This document shows positions 53,887 to 62,950 of a stretch of 64,000 nucleotides of DNA, in pieces. The stretch covers positions 4,237,501-4,301,500 of the forward strand of contig NZ_CP117437.1 in NCBI RefSeq assembly GCF_030687535.1, read 5' to 3'. The notes under the pieces are model-generated. The model saw only the letters and a program-made list of their open reading frames with translations. It made no database searches and was not told the origin of the DNA. This DNA comes from Pseudomonas sp. FP2335 (GTDB lineage Bacteria; Pseudomonadota; Gammaproteobacteria; Pseudomonadales; Pseudomonadaceae). A program made the position numbers and the translations under genes. Position 1 is the stretch's first letter. Every line of letters begins with the position of its first letter.

Positions 53887-53920
53887 CAGCGGCCCAGCCT
53901 GTTTCCAGGCTGGGCCGCTG
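53887..53920 (-). terminator. Hairpin downstream of flgL
   Basis: A perfect 15-bp stem CAGCGGCCCAGCCTG with a 4-base loop, 14 bases beyond the flgL stop. It lacks a T run on the minus strand (only TCGTTT follows), so it may be a weak terminator or an mRNA-stabilising hairpin. Confidence 0.65.
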
Positions 53921-53933
53921 GGGATGACGCCGT

Positions 53934-55559
53934 TTACATCTTGTTGAACAGGCTCAACTGCGAGACTTTCACAAATGCCAGCTGCGAGGCTTCGAGCATG
54001 GTTTGCTGCAAGGTCAGGTTGATCGCGGCCTCACCCATATCGACGTTGGCCAGGGCACTCATAGTGCTGGTATTGGCCAGGCCGACACTGGTGTTTTCGC
54101 TGGACTGCACATTCAGCGCATTCTGCCGCGCACCGATGGAGCCACGCACGTTATCCACCTGGTCGGTTGAGCTGGTCAGGTTACTGACGGCAGCGTTCAA
54201 GGCGTCCTGCAGCTTGACCCGTGCACCGGGAATTCCATCCGCCGGTTGCTCCAGAGCAATGCGCAGCTGACTCAAGGTATCGAGGGCGCTCTGGGTTTTG
54301 TGGGTACTGGCACCGACCGAAAACTGATCGCCGACGTTCGGCGCGCCGCTCAGGCTGAACGTAACGCCCGCCGCCGTGATCGTCGGGCTCGGCGTGGCGG
54401 TCGCATCGATGACACCCGAATCAATCGCCTTGCTGTTGGGGGTGTAGGGCTGCGAAAACACCTCGTAGGCGTTCGGATCGGTATCGCTGAACTTGATCAG
54501 CACGCCACTGTTGGCCGGGAAGGTGCTGGCGTACTTGGCCGGGCTACTGACCGTGGCATTGGTCAGTTGCGTCGGCGACGTGTTACTCGCGGTGCGGGCG
54601 ACGTTGAACGTGTCCGGCTTGGCCGAGAGCGTGAACTCACGCCCCTTGACCATCGCATCGGCATCCGGCCCGGAGGCCTTGTCGGTCAGGTCGACACTGA
54701 TGTCGAACTTGACCCCACGCAGGTTGACGCTGGCACTGCCCTCCTTGGTAGAGTCGAACGTCCCGTTGCCCGGAAGCTGCGAGGTAATGTCGTTGCCGCC
54801 TTTATCCGTCACCACATACTGGGTGCTGCTGGTGAAGGTCAGCTTGTACGGCTGGCCGTCGGCGTACGACTTGTTGTATTCAATACCCGACGTCACCAGG
54901 CCCGCCGAAATGGCGACCTTGTGATCGTCCACTTGCGACGGAGTAGTCGCGGGCGGCACGGGTGCAGGCGTGGTGTACGTGGACTTCGTGCGGCTGTTGT
55001 TGACCGCGCCTTCCAGGATCGTCTTGCCCGTATCGCCGGTGCGTACGGTCAGCGTCTCGGACACTTGCAGGCTCAGCTCATTTTCGTCGCCCTGATAGTT
55101 GTAAGTACCATCATTGTTGCGCGAATACGGCGGCGTGTCGGTCTTGGAACCGGAGAACAGGTATTTGCCCGCCGCGTCCTTGCTGTTGAGCAAGCCCAGC
55201 AACTGATCCTCAAGAGCACCCACTTCAACGGAAATGGATTTGCGGTCCGCATCGCTGGTCACGCCACCGGCCTTCAAGGCCAACTGGCTGGCCGCCTGGA
55301 GGGTGGTGTTGATCGCATCCAGCACGCTTTCTTCGTTGGTCAGCGAACTCTGGATATTGGTGATGTTGCCGCTGTACTGCGCCAGCATGTCTTTCTGCTG
55401 TTGCAGCATCAGCAAACGCTGCGCGGCAACCGGATCATCGGCGGCGGTCTGCACACGCACGCCTGAACTCGCCTGCTGCTGCGCCTTGACCACGCTGGAA
55501 TAGTTATCCGTATAGCGAGTCGCGCTGGTGTCGAAATACTGCTGTGTCGAAATGCGCAT
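53934..55559 (-). CDS. flgL: Flagellar hook-filament junction protein FlgL
   Basis: A 541-residue junction protein (HAP3) of the flagellin fold. Conserved N-terminus MRISTQQYFDTSATRYTDNY and C-terminus LQQTMLEASQLAFVKVSQLS are helical; the middle is a long Thr/Ser/Asp-rich beta region. It is longer than the roughly 300 residues of enteric FlgL; extra length lies in the central, surface-exposed part. ATG at 55559, 14 bases after flgK. Confidence 0.95.
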   Translation of the reverse strand: MRISTQQYFDTSATRYTDNYSSVVKAQQQASSGVRVQTAADDPVAAQRLLMLQQQKDMLAQYSGNITNIQSSLTNEESVLDAINTTLQAASQLALKAGGVTSDADRKSISVEVGALEDQLLGLLNSKDAAGKYLFSGSKTDTPPYSRNNDGTYNYQGDENELSLQVSETLTVRTGDTGKTILEGAVNNSRTKSTYTTPAPVPPATTPSQVDDHKVAISAGLVTSGIEYNKSYADGQPYKLTFTSSTQYVVTDKGGNDITSQLPGNGTFDSTKEGSASVNLRGVKFDISVDLTDKASGPDADAMVKGREFTLSAKPDTFNVARTASNTSPTQLTNATVSSPAKYASTFPANSGVLIKFSDTDPNAYEVFSQPYTPNSKAIDSGVIDATATPSPTITAAGVTFSLSGAPNVGDQFSVGASTHKTQSALDTLSQLRIALEQPADGIPGARVKLQDALNAAVSNLTSSTDQVDNVRGSIGARQNALNVQSSENTSVGLANTSTMSALANVDMGEAAINLTLQQTMLEASQLAFVKVSQLSLFNKM

Positions 55560-55573
55560 CGTCCCAGGCTCCC

Positions 55574-57616
55574 TTAAAGACTATTGATCAGCGTGCTGAA
55601 GGTTTCTTGCGCGGCCTTGATGATCTGCGACGACGCGGTGTAGTACTGCTGAAACTTGATCATGTCGCCTGCCTCTTCGTCCAGGTTGACCTGGGACACC
55701 GAGTTGCGCGCATTCTTGTTGGCCGTCAGCAGCGCGTTGGTCGCGGTGGTGTCGGTGGTGGCCGCGGCCGCCTTGGCGCCGACGGTGGACACCAGCTTGC
55801 TGTTGGCCCCCACCAGGCTGGTGCCACCGCTGCCATCGGCGGCTGTACCGACGGTCGCCTTGGTCTGCAGGTCCAGCAGTTTCTGGGCGTTGCGGTTGTC
55901 GGAAACGCCCGTGGCATTGAACGAAAACGAGGTGCTGTCACCGTCGGTCGGCGAGCCGCCGACCGTGGTGTCGAAGCTGAAGCTCTTGGCCGGGCTCACC
56001 AGCGTGCCATCCGCAGCGCGCATCGGCACGTTGATGGTGATCTTGTTGGCCTGCCCCGGGACGATGCTGCCGGAGCCGATCGGATCGCCCTGGGCGTTAT
56101 TGATCGTGTAGCTCTGGGTGCCATCGGCCGCCGGTTTGCCAAAGACCATTTTCACTGGCATCGAGTGCTCGATACCCACTTGCAACTGCGCGGTCGCGGC
56201 ACCGCCGGCGATGTCCAGAGGCACCGTCAGGGTTGGCGGCGTGAAGGTGCCGGTGCCCTGGTTGGTCTTGCTGCCCTCGCCGGACAATGGCGCGGCAAAG
56301 GCAATCTTGCTCGGGTCGGTAAGGACCGTGCCGATTTCCTTGGCGCCGTTGGCGGTCGGGCTGACCTTGAAGCTGTCGCCCGGCTGCATGGTGCCGGTCT
56401 TGAGGGTCAAGGCGAAACCGTCGATCACCGGCGCCGGCTGGGTCGGGTCCAGGGTGAAGTTACCCATGGCCTTGCCATCGGAACGCACCACGCTGTACTT
56501 GTCGGCTGCGGTGAAGGTCACCTTGTAATCGAAGTTGGTCAGCTTGCTGCTGTCCTTGATCGTCACGTTCAGGCCACCGTCGCCGGTGTTGGACGCCGAT
56601 GCCACGCTGCGCTGGGCAATCGAGGCGACACTGTTGATGTCCTTGAACATCGCGGCACCGAACTCGCCGTTGAGGTCCAGGCCCTGGCCCAACTGGCTGT
56701 TGATCACGTCGGACGTCACCGTAGCGATGCGGCCCAGGTCATTGATGGCCGGCGTCAACACGTCGCTGCGATACCGCAGCAGGCCGCCGATGCTGCCACC
56801 ACTGATCACGTTGCCCAGGTCGACCTTGGTGTTGCCGGCCATGTTCAACTGGATGGTGTATTGGCTTGCATCGCTGTCGCTCGGCACGGCGGAGATAGTG
56901 TTGGACTGGTCGCCCATCACCAGCGATTGGCCAGTGCCGGTGCTGACGCTGAACACGCCGTTCTTCTCGCTGGCGGTCACGCCGATCAGCTCATTGAGCG
57001 AGCGCACGGCTTCGGCACGCGCGTCCAGCAGGTTGGCCGGGGTAACGTTGCTCGAACCCTGAACCTGGTTGATCTGTTTGTTGAGGGACGCAATCGACGA
57101 GGTCAGCTGGTTGACCTGATCGCTCATGGAGGTCAGCTGACCGTTGATGGTCTCTTTCTGCGTGCTCAACTGGGTGGAAATCGCGTTGAAACGGTTGGTC
57201 AGGGTCTGCGCATTGGTCAGCAGGATCTGGCGCGCCGACGCATCGCTCGGGTTCGCCGAAGCCGTCTGCACCGCGGCGAAGAACGAACTGAGCACAGCGG
57301 ACATGCCGGTGGTCTTGTCCGACAGGGTCTTGTCGACCGCACTTACCTGGTCCAGGTAGGCCTTGGCATCGCTGTTGAGCGAGGTGCTGTTCTGGTAGGC
57401 CGCGTCGAGGTATTCGTTATACACCCGGCGCACGTCGGCCAGGGTGGTGCCGCTGCCGATGAACACGCCGCCGTAAGGGTTCGACGCGTTGGCGCTCTGG
57501 GTAGTCTGCTGACGCGAATAGCCCGAGGTATTGGCGTTGGCAATGTTATTACTCAAGACCGACAACGATCCTTGAGCGGCATTGAGCCCTGACATCCCGA
57601 TACTGAGCAAACTCAT
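55574..57616 (-). CDS. flgK: Flagellar hook-associated protein FlgK
   Basis: A 680-residue junction protein (HAP1). The N-terminus (LLSIGMSGLNAAQGSLSVLS, then NNIANANTSGYSRQ) carries the rod/hook signature, and the C-terminus (NLDEEAGDMIKFQQYYTASS, then QIIKAAQETFSTLINSL) is the conserved D0 helix. ATG at 57616, 10 bases after flgJ. Confidence 0.97.
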   Translation of the reverse strand: MSLLSIGMSGLNAAQGSLSVLSNNIANANTSGYSRQQTTQSANASNPYGGVFIGSGTTLADVRRVYNEYLDAAYQNSTSLNSDAKAYLDQVSAVDKTLSDKTTGMSAVLSSFFAAVQTASANPSDASARQILLTNAQTLTNRFNAISTQLSTQKETINGQLTSMSDQVNQLTSSIASLNKQINQVQGSSNVTPANLLDARAEAVRSLNELIGVTASEKNGVFSVSTGTGQSLVMGDQSNTISAVPSDSDASQYTIQLNMAGNTKVDLGNVISGGSIGGLLRYRSDVLTPAINDLGRIATVTSDVINSQLGQGLDLNGEFGAAMFKDINSVASIAQRSVASASNTGDGGLNVTIKDSSKLTNFDYKVTFTAADKYSVVRSDGKAMGNFTLDPTQPAPVIDGFALTLKTGTMQPGDSFKVSPTANGAKEIGTVLTDPSKIAFAAPLSGEGSKTNQGTGTFTPPTLTVPLDIAGGAATAQLQVGIEHSMPVKMVFGKPAADGTQSYTINNAQGDPIGSGSIVPGQANKITINVPMRAADGTLVSPAKSFSFDTTVGGSPTDGDSTSFSFNATGVSDNRNAQKLLDLQTKATVGTAADGSGGTSLVGANSKLVSTVGAKAAAATTDTTATNALLTANKNARNSVSQVNLDEEAGDMIKFQQYYTASSQIIKAAQETFSTLINSL

Positions 57617-57626
57617 GGTTCAGACC

Positions 57627-58892
57627 TTATAAATGTGTGGTTGCGCCAGCGGCAGCGTAATTCTGGTAACTGTCCATCGTTTTGGCGATCTGCGAAATCT
57701 TGCTGGCATAGGCCGGGTCGGTTGCGTAACCGGCTTTTTGCAACTCGCGTACAAACTGTTCGGGGTTATCGGCCGATTTCACAACTTCTTTATAGCGATC
57801 ATTGCTTTGCAGCAAGGTCACGAGGTCGTGGAAGCTGTCCTGGTACGAGGCGTAGGAACGGAACTGCGCCGTTTCCTTGACCATCGCGCCATCGCGGAAC
57901 TCGCTGGTGATCGCACGGGCCTGACCGCCCTGCCAACTCTGGCCGGCCTTGATGCCGAACAGGTTGTGGCTGCTGCTGCCGTCTTCGGCACGCATTACCG
58001 ATTTGCCCCAGCCGGTTTCCAGGGCGGCCTGGGCCACCAGGTACTTCGGATCGACGCCAATCCGCGCGGCGGCGGCCTTGGCCATCGGCAACATGGTGGC
58101 GACGAACTCATCCTGGGAACTGAAGGCTTTTTTCGCTGGCGCCAGCGGCGGCTGGGCGATGGCGCGGCCGTAGATCTGCATGCGATCGCTGGGCACGGCA
58201 AAGCTGCGCGTGGTGCTGTTGACCACATTGTCATCGGCAGCGCTGTTACGCAGCGGTGCAGCCTTGGCGACCGTGGTGTCGGTGCTGGGCACGATGCCGG
58301 CCAGCAGGCGGTCGGTGAGTTTGCTCGGCAAGGCGATGCGGCGCTGGTTCATCAGCTCCATATCGTTGACGTGAGCGCTGGCAGTGCCTTCGGGCACCGC
58401 GACGCGATAGGCCCACAATGGACGCTGGCCATTGGAGCGACCGAGTGCACCGTCGGCCTGGGTACCGGCACCAATTTCCGTCGGCACATCGACCTTCTTC
58501 ACCGGCTCTGCCGCCGCCGGGCCCTGCAAGGTGGCCGCCTGGGCGTCCACCGGCTTGTTCTTCTGCATCTGGCGCATCAACACATCGGCCAGGCCGATAC
58601 CGCCGCCTTCGCGGGACATCGACACCGCCAACTGCTGGTCGTACATTTCCTGATACTGCTTGGCCGCCGGCGTGTTCATCGGGTTGTCCTTGCCCAACGC
58701 CTCGGTGGCCGAACGCATGGACTTGAGCATTTCGCTGACGAACAACGACTCAAACTCCTGCGCCACCTTGCGCATGTTGCCTTCGCTGTTCTTGTCGGCG
58801 CCGACCTTGAGCTGGTTAAGCCTGCCCAAGTCGGAGTAAGACCCCGAGTCCGCCGTGCTGCTGATCCCGCTCTTGCGCATATCCATGGCCAT
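57627..58892 (-). CDS. flgJ: Flagellar rod assembly protein/peptidoglycan hydrolase FlgJ
   Basis: A 421-residue two-domain protein. The N-terminal rod-capping domain has KVAQEFESLFVSEMLKSMR. The C-terminal glucosaminidase (residues about 260-415) opens a hole in peptidoglycan for the rod; its catalytic Glu is in AQAALETGWGKS, followed by HNLFGIKAG and FRSYASYQDSF. Two start codons (58892 and 58886) are possible. Confidence 0.96.
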   Translation of the reverse strand: MAMDMRKSGISSTADSGSYSDLGRLNQLKVGADKNSEGNMRKVAQEFESLFVSEMLKSMRSATEALGKDNPMNTPAAKQYQEMYDQQLAVSMSREGGGIGLADVLMRQMQKNKPVDAQAATLQGPAAAEPVKKVDVPTEIGAGTQADGALGRSNGQRPLWAYRVAVPEGTASAHVNDMELMNQRRIALPSKLTDRLLAGIVPSTDTTVAKAAPLRNSAADDNVVNSTTRSFAVPSDRMQIYGRAIAQPPLAPAKKAFSSQDEFVATMLPMAKAAAARIGVDPKYLVAQAALETGWGKSVMRAEDGSSSHNLFGIKAGQSWQGGQARAITSEFRDGAMVKETAQFRSYASYQDSFHDLVTLLQSNDRYKEVVKSADNPEQFVRELQKAGYATDPAYASKISQIAKTMDSYQNYAAAGATTHL

Positions 58893-58896
58893 GGCC

Positions 58897-60009
58897 TCAG
58901 ATCACGATCAGGTCGGCTTGCAAGGCGCCGGCCTGTTTCAATGCTTCAAGGATCGCCATCAAGTCGCCGGGCGCTGCGCCCACCTGGTTCACCGCACGGA
59001 CAATCTCATCCAGGGTGGTGCCGGGGCCGAATTTGAACATCGGCTTGGCTTCTTGCTGAGCGTTGACACGCGAGCGCGGCACCACTGCCGTCTGGCCGTT
59101 GGACAACGGCCCAGGCTGGCTGACGATCGGGTCTTCGGTGATGGTCACGGTCAGGCTGCCGTGGGTCACCGCCGCCGGCGAAACCTTGACGTTCTGGCCG
59201 ATCACGATGGTGCCGGTACGCGAGTTGATGATGACTTTGGCCACCGCCTGGCCCGGGTCGACTTCAAGGTTTTCCAGGATCGACAGGTAGTCCACCCGCT
59301 GGCTTGGGTCCAGCGGCGCGGTCACGCGGATCGAGCCGCCGTCGATGGCCTGGGCCACGCCAGGGCCGAGCATGTCGTTGATCTTGTCAACCACACGCTT
59401 GGCGGTGGTGAAGTCGGAACGGTTGAGGTTCAGGGTCAGGCTATTGCCTTGGTTGAAGCCGCTCGGCACGGTGCGTTCCACCGTGGCGCCGCCAGGAATC
59501 CGCCCGGCCGACGGCACGTTGACGGTGATCTTCGAACCGTCGCGACCTTCGGCGTCAAACCCGCCCACCACCAGGTTGCCCTGGGCAATGGCGTAGACGT
59601 TGCCGTCGATACCTTTGAGCGGCGTCATCAACAGGGTGCCGCCCCGCAGGCTTTTCGAGTTACCGATGGACGACACGGTGATGTCCACCACCTGGCCTGG
59701 CTTGGAGAACGCCGGCAGGTCGGCACTGATCGACACGGCCGCGACGTTTTTCAGTTGCACGTTGCCCGAACCCGCCGGCACCTTGATGCCGAACTGCGAG
59801 AGCATGTTGTTGAAGGTCTGCAAGGTGAACGGGGTCTGGGTGGTCTGGTCACCCGTACCGTTGAGCCCCACCACCAGGCCGTAACCGATCAACTGGTTGG
59901 AACGCACGCCGGAGATGCTCGCGATGTCTTTCAGGCGCTCGGCCTGGGCGACGGCGCTCAGGGACAGCAAGAGTGCCGCTGCCATCAGCTGTTTGAGGTT
60001 CAAAGTCAT
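58897..60009 (-). CDS. flgI: Flagellar P-ring protein FlgI
   Basis: A 370-residue periplasmic P-ring subunit. The signal peptide ([20 protein letters not shown]) ends near AQA, and the mature protein begins [20 protein letters not shown], with the conserved [13 protein letters not shown]. The C-terminus [14 protein letters not shown] is usual. ATG at 60009 is chosen; a GTG directly before it (60012) is also in frame. It follows flgH with almost no gap. Confidence 0.96.
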   Translation of the reverse strand: MTLNLKQLMAAALLLSLSAVAQAERLKDIASISGVRSNQLIGYGLVVGLNGTGDQTTQTPFTLQTFNNMLSQFGIKVPAGSGNVQLKNVAAVSISADLPAFSKPGQVVDITVSSIGNSKSLRGGTLLMTPLKGIDGNVYAIAQGNLVVGGFDAEGRDGSKITVNVPSAGRIPGGATVERTVPSGFNQGNSLTLNLNRSDFTTAKRVVDKINDMLGPGVAQAIDGGSIRVTAPLDPSQRVDYLSILENLEVDPGQAVAKVIINSRTGTIVIGQNVKVSPAAVTHGSLTVTITEDPIVSQPGPLSNGQTAVVPRSRVNAQQEAKPMFKFGPGTTLDEIVRAVNQVGAAPGDLMAILEALKQAGALQADLIVI

Positions 60010-60012
60010 CAC

Positions 60013-60708
60013 CTAGAAAGGGAACAGCGGGCTAAGGAAGAAACGGTCGAACCAGCCCGGCTGACTTGCATCCGCAAACGAACCCGTACCCGAGTAGGTA
60101 ATGCGTGCATCGGCAATCCGTGTGGACGGCACAGTGTTGTCGGTGGAGATGTCATCGGCACGGACCATGCCGGCAATGCGCACCAGCTCGTCACCGGTGT
60201 TGAGGGTCATCCACTTTTCACCGCGCACGGCGATGATGCCGTTGGGCAGCACATCGGCCACGGTGACGGTGATCGAACCGGTCAGGCTGTTGCCCTGCCC
60301 CGCCGAACTCTTGCCGTTGGTGGCGCGATCACCGCTGTAGCCGGCGCTCAGGCTCAGGTCGCCATCGCCCAGTGGGTTGTTGGTGTTGGGCACGGCACCG
60401 AACAACGAGGTCAGGCCGATACCGGTCTTGCTGGTCTTGCCGACCTGGGAGTTGGCATTCTTGCTGGCCTGAGTCTTCTCGTTCAGGGTGATGGTGATGA
60501 TGTCACCGACCCGGAACGCCTTGCGGTCGCTGTACAGGTTCTGTTCGAAACCGGCCTGGTAGATCGAGCCATTGTTGGCCGCCGCCGGCAGCGGCGTGCG
60601 TGGCAACACCGGCGCGTAGTACGGGTCATTGGGTTTTGGCGTAGGGGCGACACAGCCCGCGAGCACGGTGATCCCACTCAATGCCAGAACAGAAACGTAG
60701 CGATTCAT
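60013..60708 (-). CDS. flgH: Flagellar L-ring lipoprotein FlgH
   Basis: A 231-residue outer-membrane lipoprotein forming the L ring. Lipobox LAGC at about residues 16-19 follows a short signal peptide. Family motifs: [39 protein letters not shown], and [22 protein letters not shown] at 60708. Confidence 0.96.
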   Translation of the reverse strand: MNRYVSVLALSGITVLAGCVAPTPKPNDPYYAPVLPRTPLPAAANNGSIYQAGFEQNLYSDRKAFRVGDIITITLNEKTQASKNANSQVGKTSKTGIGLTSLFGAVPNTNNPLGDGDLSLSAGYSGDRATNGKSSAGQGNSLTGSITVTVADVLPNGIIAVRGEKWMTLNTGDELVRIAGMVRADDISTDNTVPSTRIADARITYSGTGSFADASQPGWFDRFFLSPLFPF

Positions 60709-60761
60709 GACCCTTACCTCACGGTGTTGCAGGCGCCCTCAAGAGCGCCCCATAGACTTGA

Positions 60762-61547
60762 TTACAGATTCTGCGTGACAAACGAGAGCATCTGGTCGGC
60801 GGTGGAAATCACCTTGGAGTTCATCTCGTAGGCGCGCTGGGTGGTGATCATGTTGACCATCTCCTCAACCGTGCTCACGTTGGAGGTTTCCAGGGTGCTT
60901 TGCAGCGTGGTGCCGAAACCGTTCAGGCCAGGGGTGCCGATTTGCGGCGCGCCGCTGGAGGCGGTTTCGAGGAACAGGTTGTTGCCCATGGCTTGCAGAC
61001 CGGCCGGGTTGATGAAGTCGGCGGTTTGCAGGTTGCCGATCACTTGCGACGCCGGGTTGCCGGCTACGGTGATCGACACGGTGCCGTCGTTGCCGACGGT
61101 GAAGGTCTTGGCATCTGCTGGCACGACAACCGCAGGCTCCAGGGCGAAACCGTTGGCGGTCACGATCTGGCCGTTGGAATCCAGGTGGAAAGTACCGTCG
61201 CGGGTGTAGGAGGTAGTGCCATCCGGTTGCAGGATCTGGAAGAAACCACGGCCGTTGATCGCCATGTCCAGCGGCTGGCCGGTCTGTTGCAGGTTACCGG
61301 CACTGAAGTTCTTCTGCGTGCCGACGATCTGCACACCGGTACCCAGTTGCAGGCCCGATGGCAGTTCGCTGTCCTGGGTCGACTGGGCGCCCGGCTGCTT
61401 CTTGATCTGGTAGAGCAGGTCCTGGAACTCGGCGCGGTCACGCTTGAAACCCGTGGTCGACACGTTCGCCAGGTTGTTGGAGATGGTGGTCAGGTTGGTG
61501 TCCTGGGCGGACAGACCGGTTTTGGCAACCCATAGAGCCGGAAGCAT
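60762..61547 (-). CDS. flgG: Flagellar distal rod protein FlgG
   Basis: A 261-residue rod protein. The N-terminus (MLPALWVAKTGLSAQDTNLT, then TISNNLANVSTTGFKRDRAE) holds the rod/hook signature, and the C-terminus (VSTVEEMVNMITTQRAYEMN) the paired helix. ATG at 61547. A 53-base gap separates it from flgH and 62 bases from flgF. Confidence 0.97.
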   Translation of the reverse strand: MLPALWVAKTGLSAQDTNLTTISNNLANVSTTGFKRDRAEFQDLLYQIKKQPGAQSTQDSELPSGLQLGTGVQIVGTQKNFSAGNLQQTGQPLDMAINGRGFFQILQPDGTTSYTRDGTFHLDSNGQIVTANGFALEPAVVVPADAKTFTVGNDGTVSITVAGNPASQVIGNLQTADFINPAGLQAMGNNLFLETASSGAPQIGTPGLNGFGTTLQSTLETSNVSTVEEMVNMITTQRAYEMNSKVISTADQMLSFVTQNL

Positions 61548-61609
61548 GCTGTTCTCCTCTGTGCGCCTGTTTGTTGGCGCGGCGTGGCAAATTAATTAGT
61601 GGGCTGCAA

Positions 61610-62350
61610 TCAGCTCATCTGCATGACGCGAGTCATGGCCTGGTCGTCTTCTTTGGCGCTGTTCATCATCTTGATGTGCAGCTCGAACTGCTTGGAAAGC
61701 GCGAGCACTGCGGTCATTTCTTCCACCGCATTGACGTTGCTGGCCTGCAAGAAGCCCGAGGTCAGCTTGACGCCCGCATCGGCCTGGGCCGGCTGGCCAT
61801 CCTTGGTGTGGATGGTGCCGTCGAGGCCTTTGGTCATATTCTTCAGGTCAGGCTGGACCAGCTTGATCCGGTCCACTTCAGCCATGACGCGCGGGCCTTC
61901 GCCCATGGCGCGGATGCTGATGGTGCCGTCGGCGCCCACTTCGATTTTCTGCTGGGGTGGCACCGCAATCGGGCCACCGTTGCCCATGATCGGCATGCCG
62001 TTGCCGGCACGCAGCACGCCCAACGCATCGACGTTCATGCTTGCGCTGCGCACGTAGGCCTCGCTGCCGTCAGGGGTTTGCACGGCCATCCAGCCGTCGC
62101 CGCTGACGGCCACGTCAAGGTCACGGCCGGTTTCGATCATCGCGCCAGGGGTGAAGTCGGTGGCCGGGCGTTCGGTGAGGGCAAACGCCCGCGCCGGAAA
62201 GCTGTCACCAAACACCGGTATCGAACGCGCCTGTTCCAGGTCGCGCTGGAAACCATTGGTGGAAATGTTCGCCAGGTTGTTGGCATGGGCCTTCTGCGCC
62301 AGAGCATTCTGGCTGGCGCCGGTCATTGCCACATAAAGGTACTTGTCCAC
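61610..62350 (-). CDS. flgF: Flagellar proximal rod protein FlgF
   Basis: A 246-residue rod protein. N-terminal signature AHANNLANISTNGFQRDLEQ, and C-terminal NVNAVEEMTAVLALSKQFEL. The start is GTG at 62350 with GAGGA 6 bases upstream. It is the first gene of flgFGHIJKL; flgBCDE, which usually precede it, are not in the window. Confidence 0.96.
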   Translation of the reverse strand: MDKYLYVAMTGASQNALAQKAHANNLANISTNGFQRDLEQARSIPVFGDSFPARAFALTERPATDFTPGAMIETGRDLDVAVSGDGWMAVQTPDGSEAYVRSASMNVDALGVLRAGNGMPIMGNGGPIAVPPQQKIEVGADGTISIRAMGEGPRVMAEVDRIKLVQPDLKNMTKGLDGTIHTKDGQPAQADAGVKLTSGFLQASNVNAVEEMTAVLALSKQFELHIKMMNSAKEDDQAMTRVMQMS

Positions 62351-62950
62351 GCTCTATCCTCTTTCTGACGGACGCTTGCCGCCCACCGCTGTACTGATAA
62401 GGGATAAGCAATTTGCGAACCAACTTTCAAAATGGCGTAAAACGCCAATGAACACAGGGGGTTCAGGATTTTCCTCAAGCGTCGCGCCCAACAGACGAGT
62501 CGAAAAAACGGCGGAGTTATGCCGCTAACGGCAAACACCGGCGCCAAGGACCATCCCCCTCAAAAGATCTCGCCGCCCCAGCACAAACCAAGCCCGCGCA
62601 TCCCGCAAAGTTGACTTGACTAATGCAACACAACCGAGACTTATTGATATAAATCTCAGGCCCTCTCTATTTATTATTTCAAAAATCACACGCACTGCGA
62701 AAACCGCCACCTCCACACACTCGCACAATTAGTTAAGGCATGTGTTTTAACTTGCATTCCACGACGCGCTGATAAGGCGCACTATTTTCCAATCGCGACC
62801 GGCACACAATTACATTTCCTCAAAAAAGCTCCCTTGCCGCACTTTTCCACCCGGCGTAACTTCCTCCCACCGCCCAACCGGCGGCGACCACTTACAACAC
62901 CCAAGTCACTCCGCAATACACACTTATCCTCTTATACAAGGCCCACAAAC
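62351..62950. other. Intergenic region between flgF and the repeat-containing gene
   Basis: This 600-base divergent gap has visibly lower GC than the flagellar genes, with pyrimidine-rich stretches. It contains the flgF sigma-54 promoter at 62408-62422. For the plus-strand gene a possible -35 TTGACT at 62616-62621 has only a weak -10 (ACTTAT, 62639-62644). A short A/T-rich stretch near 62640-62680 is the most AT-rich part. No coding frame is convincing. Confidence 0.6.
62408..62422 (-). promoter_or_regulatory. Sigma-54 promoter of flgFGHIJKL
   Basis: Minus strand reads TGGTTCG-CAAA-TTGCT with GG at 62420-62421 and GC at 62408-62409, separated by 10. It is about 58 bases upstream of the flgF start. 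Confidence 0.72.
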
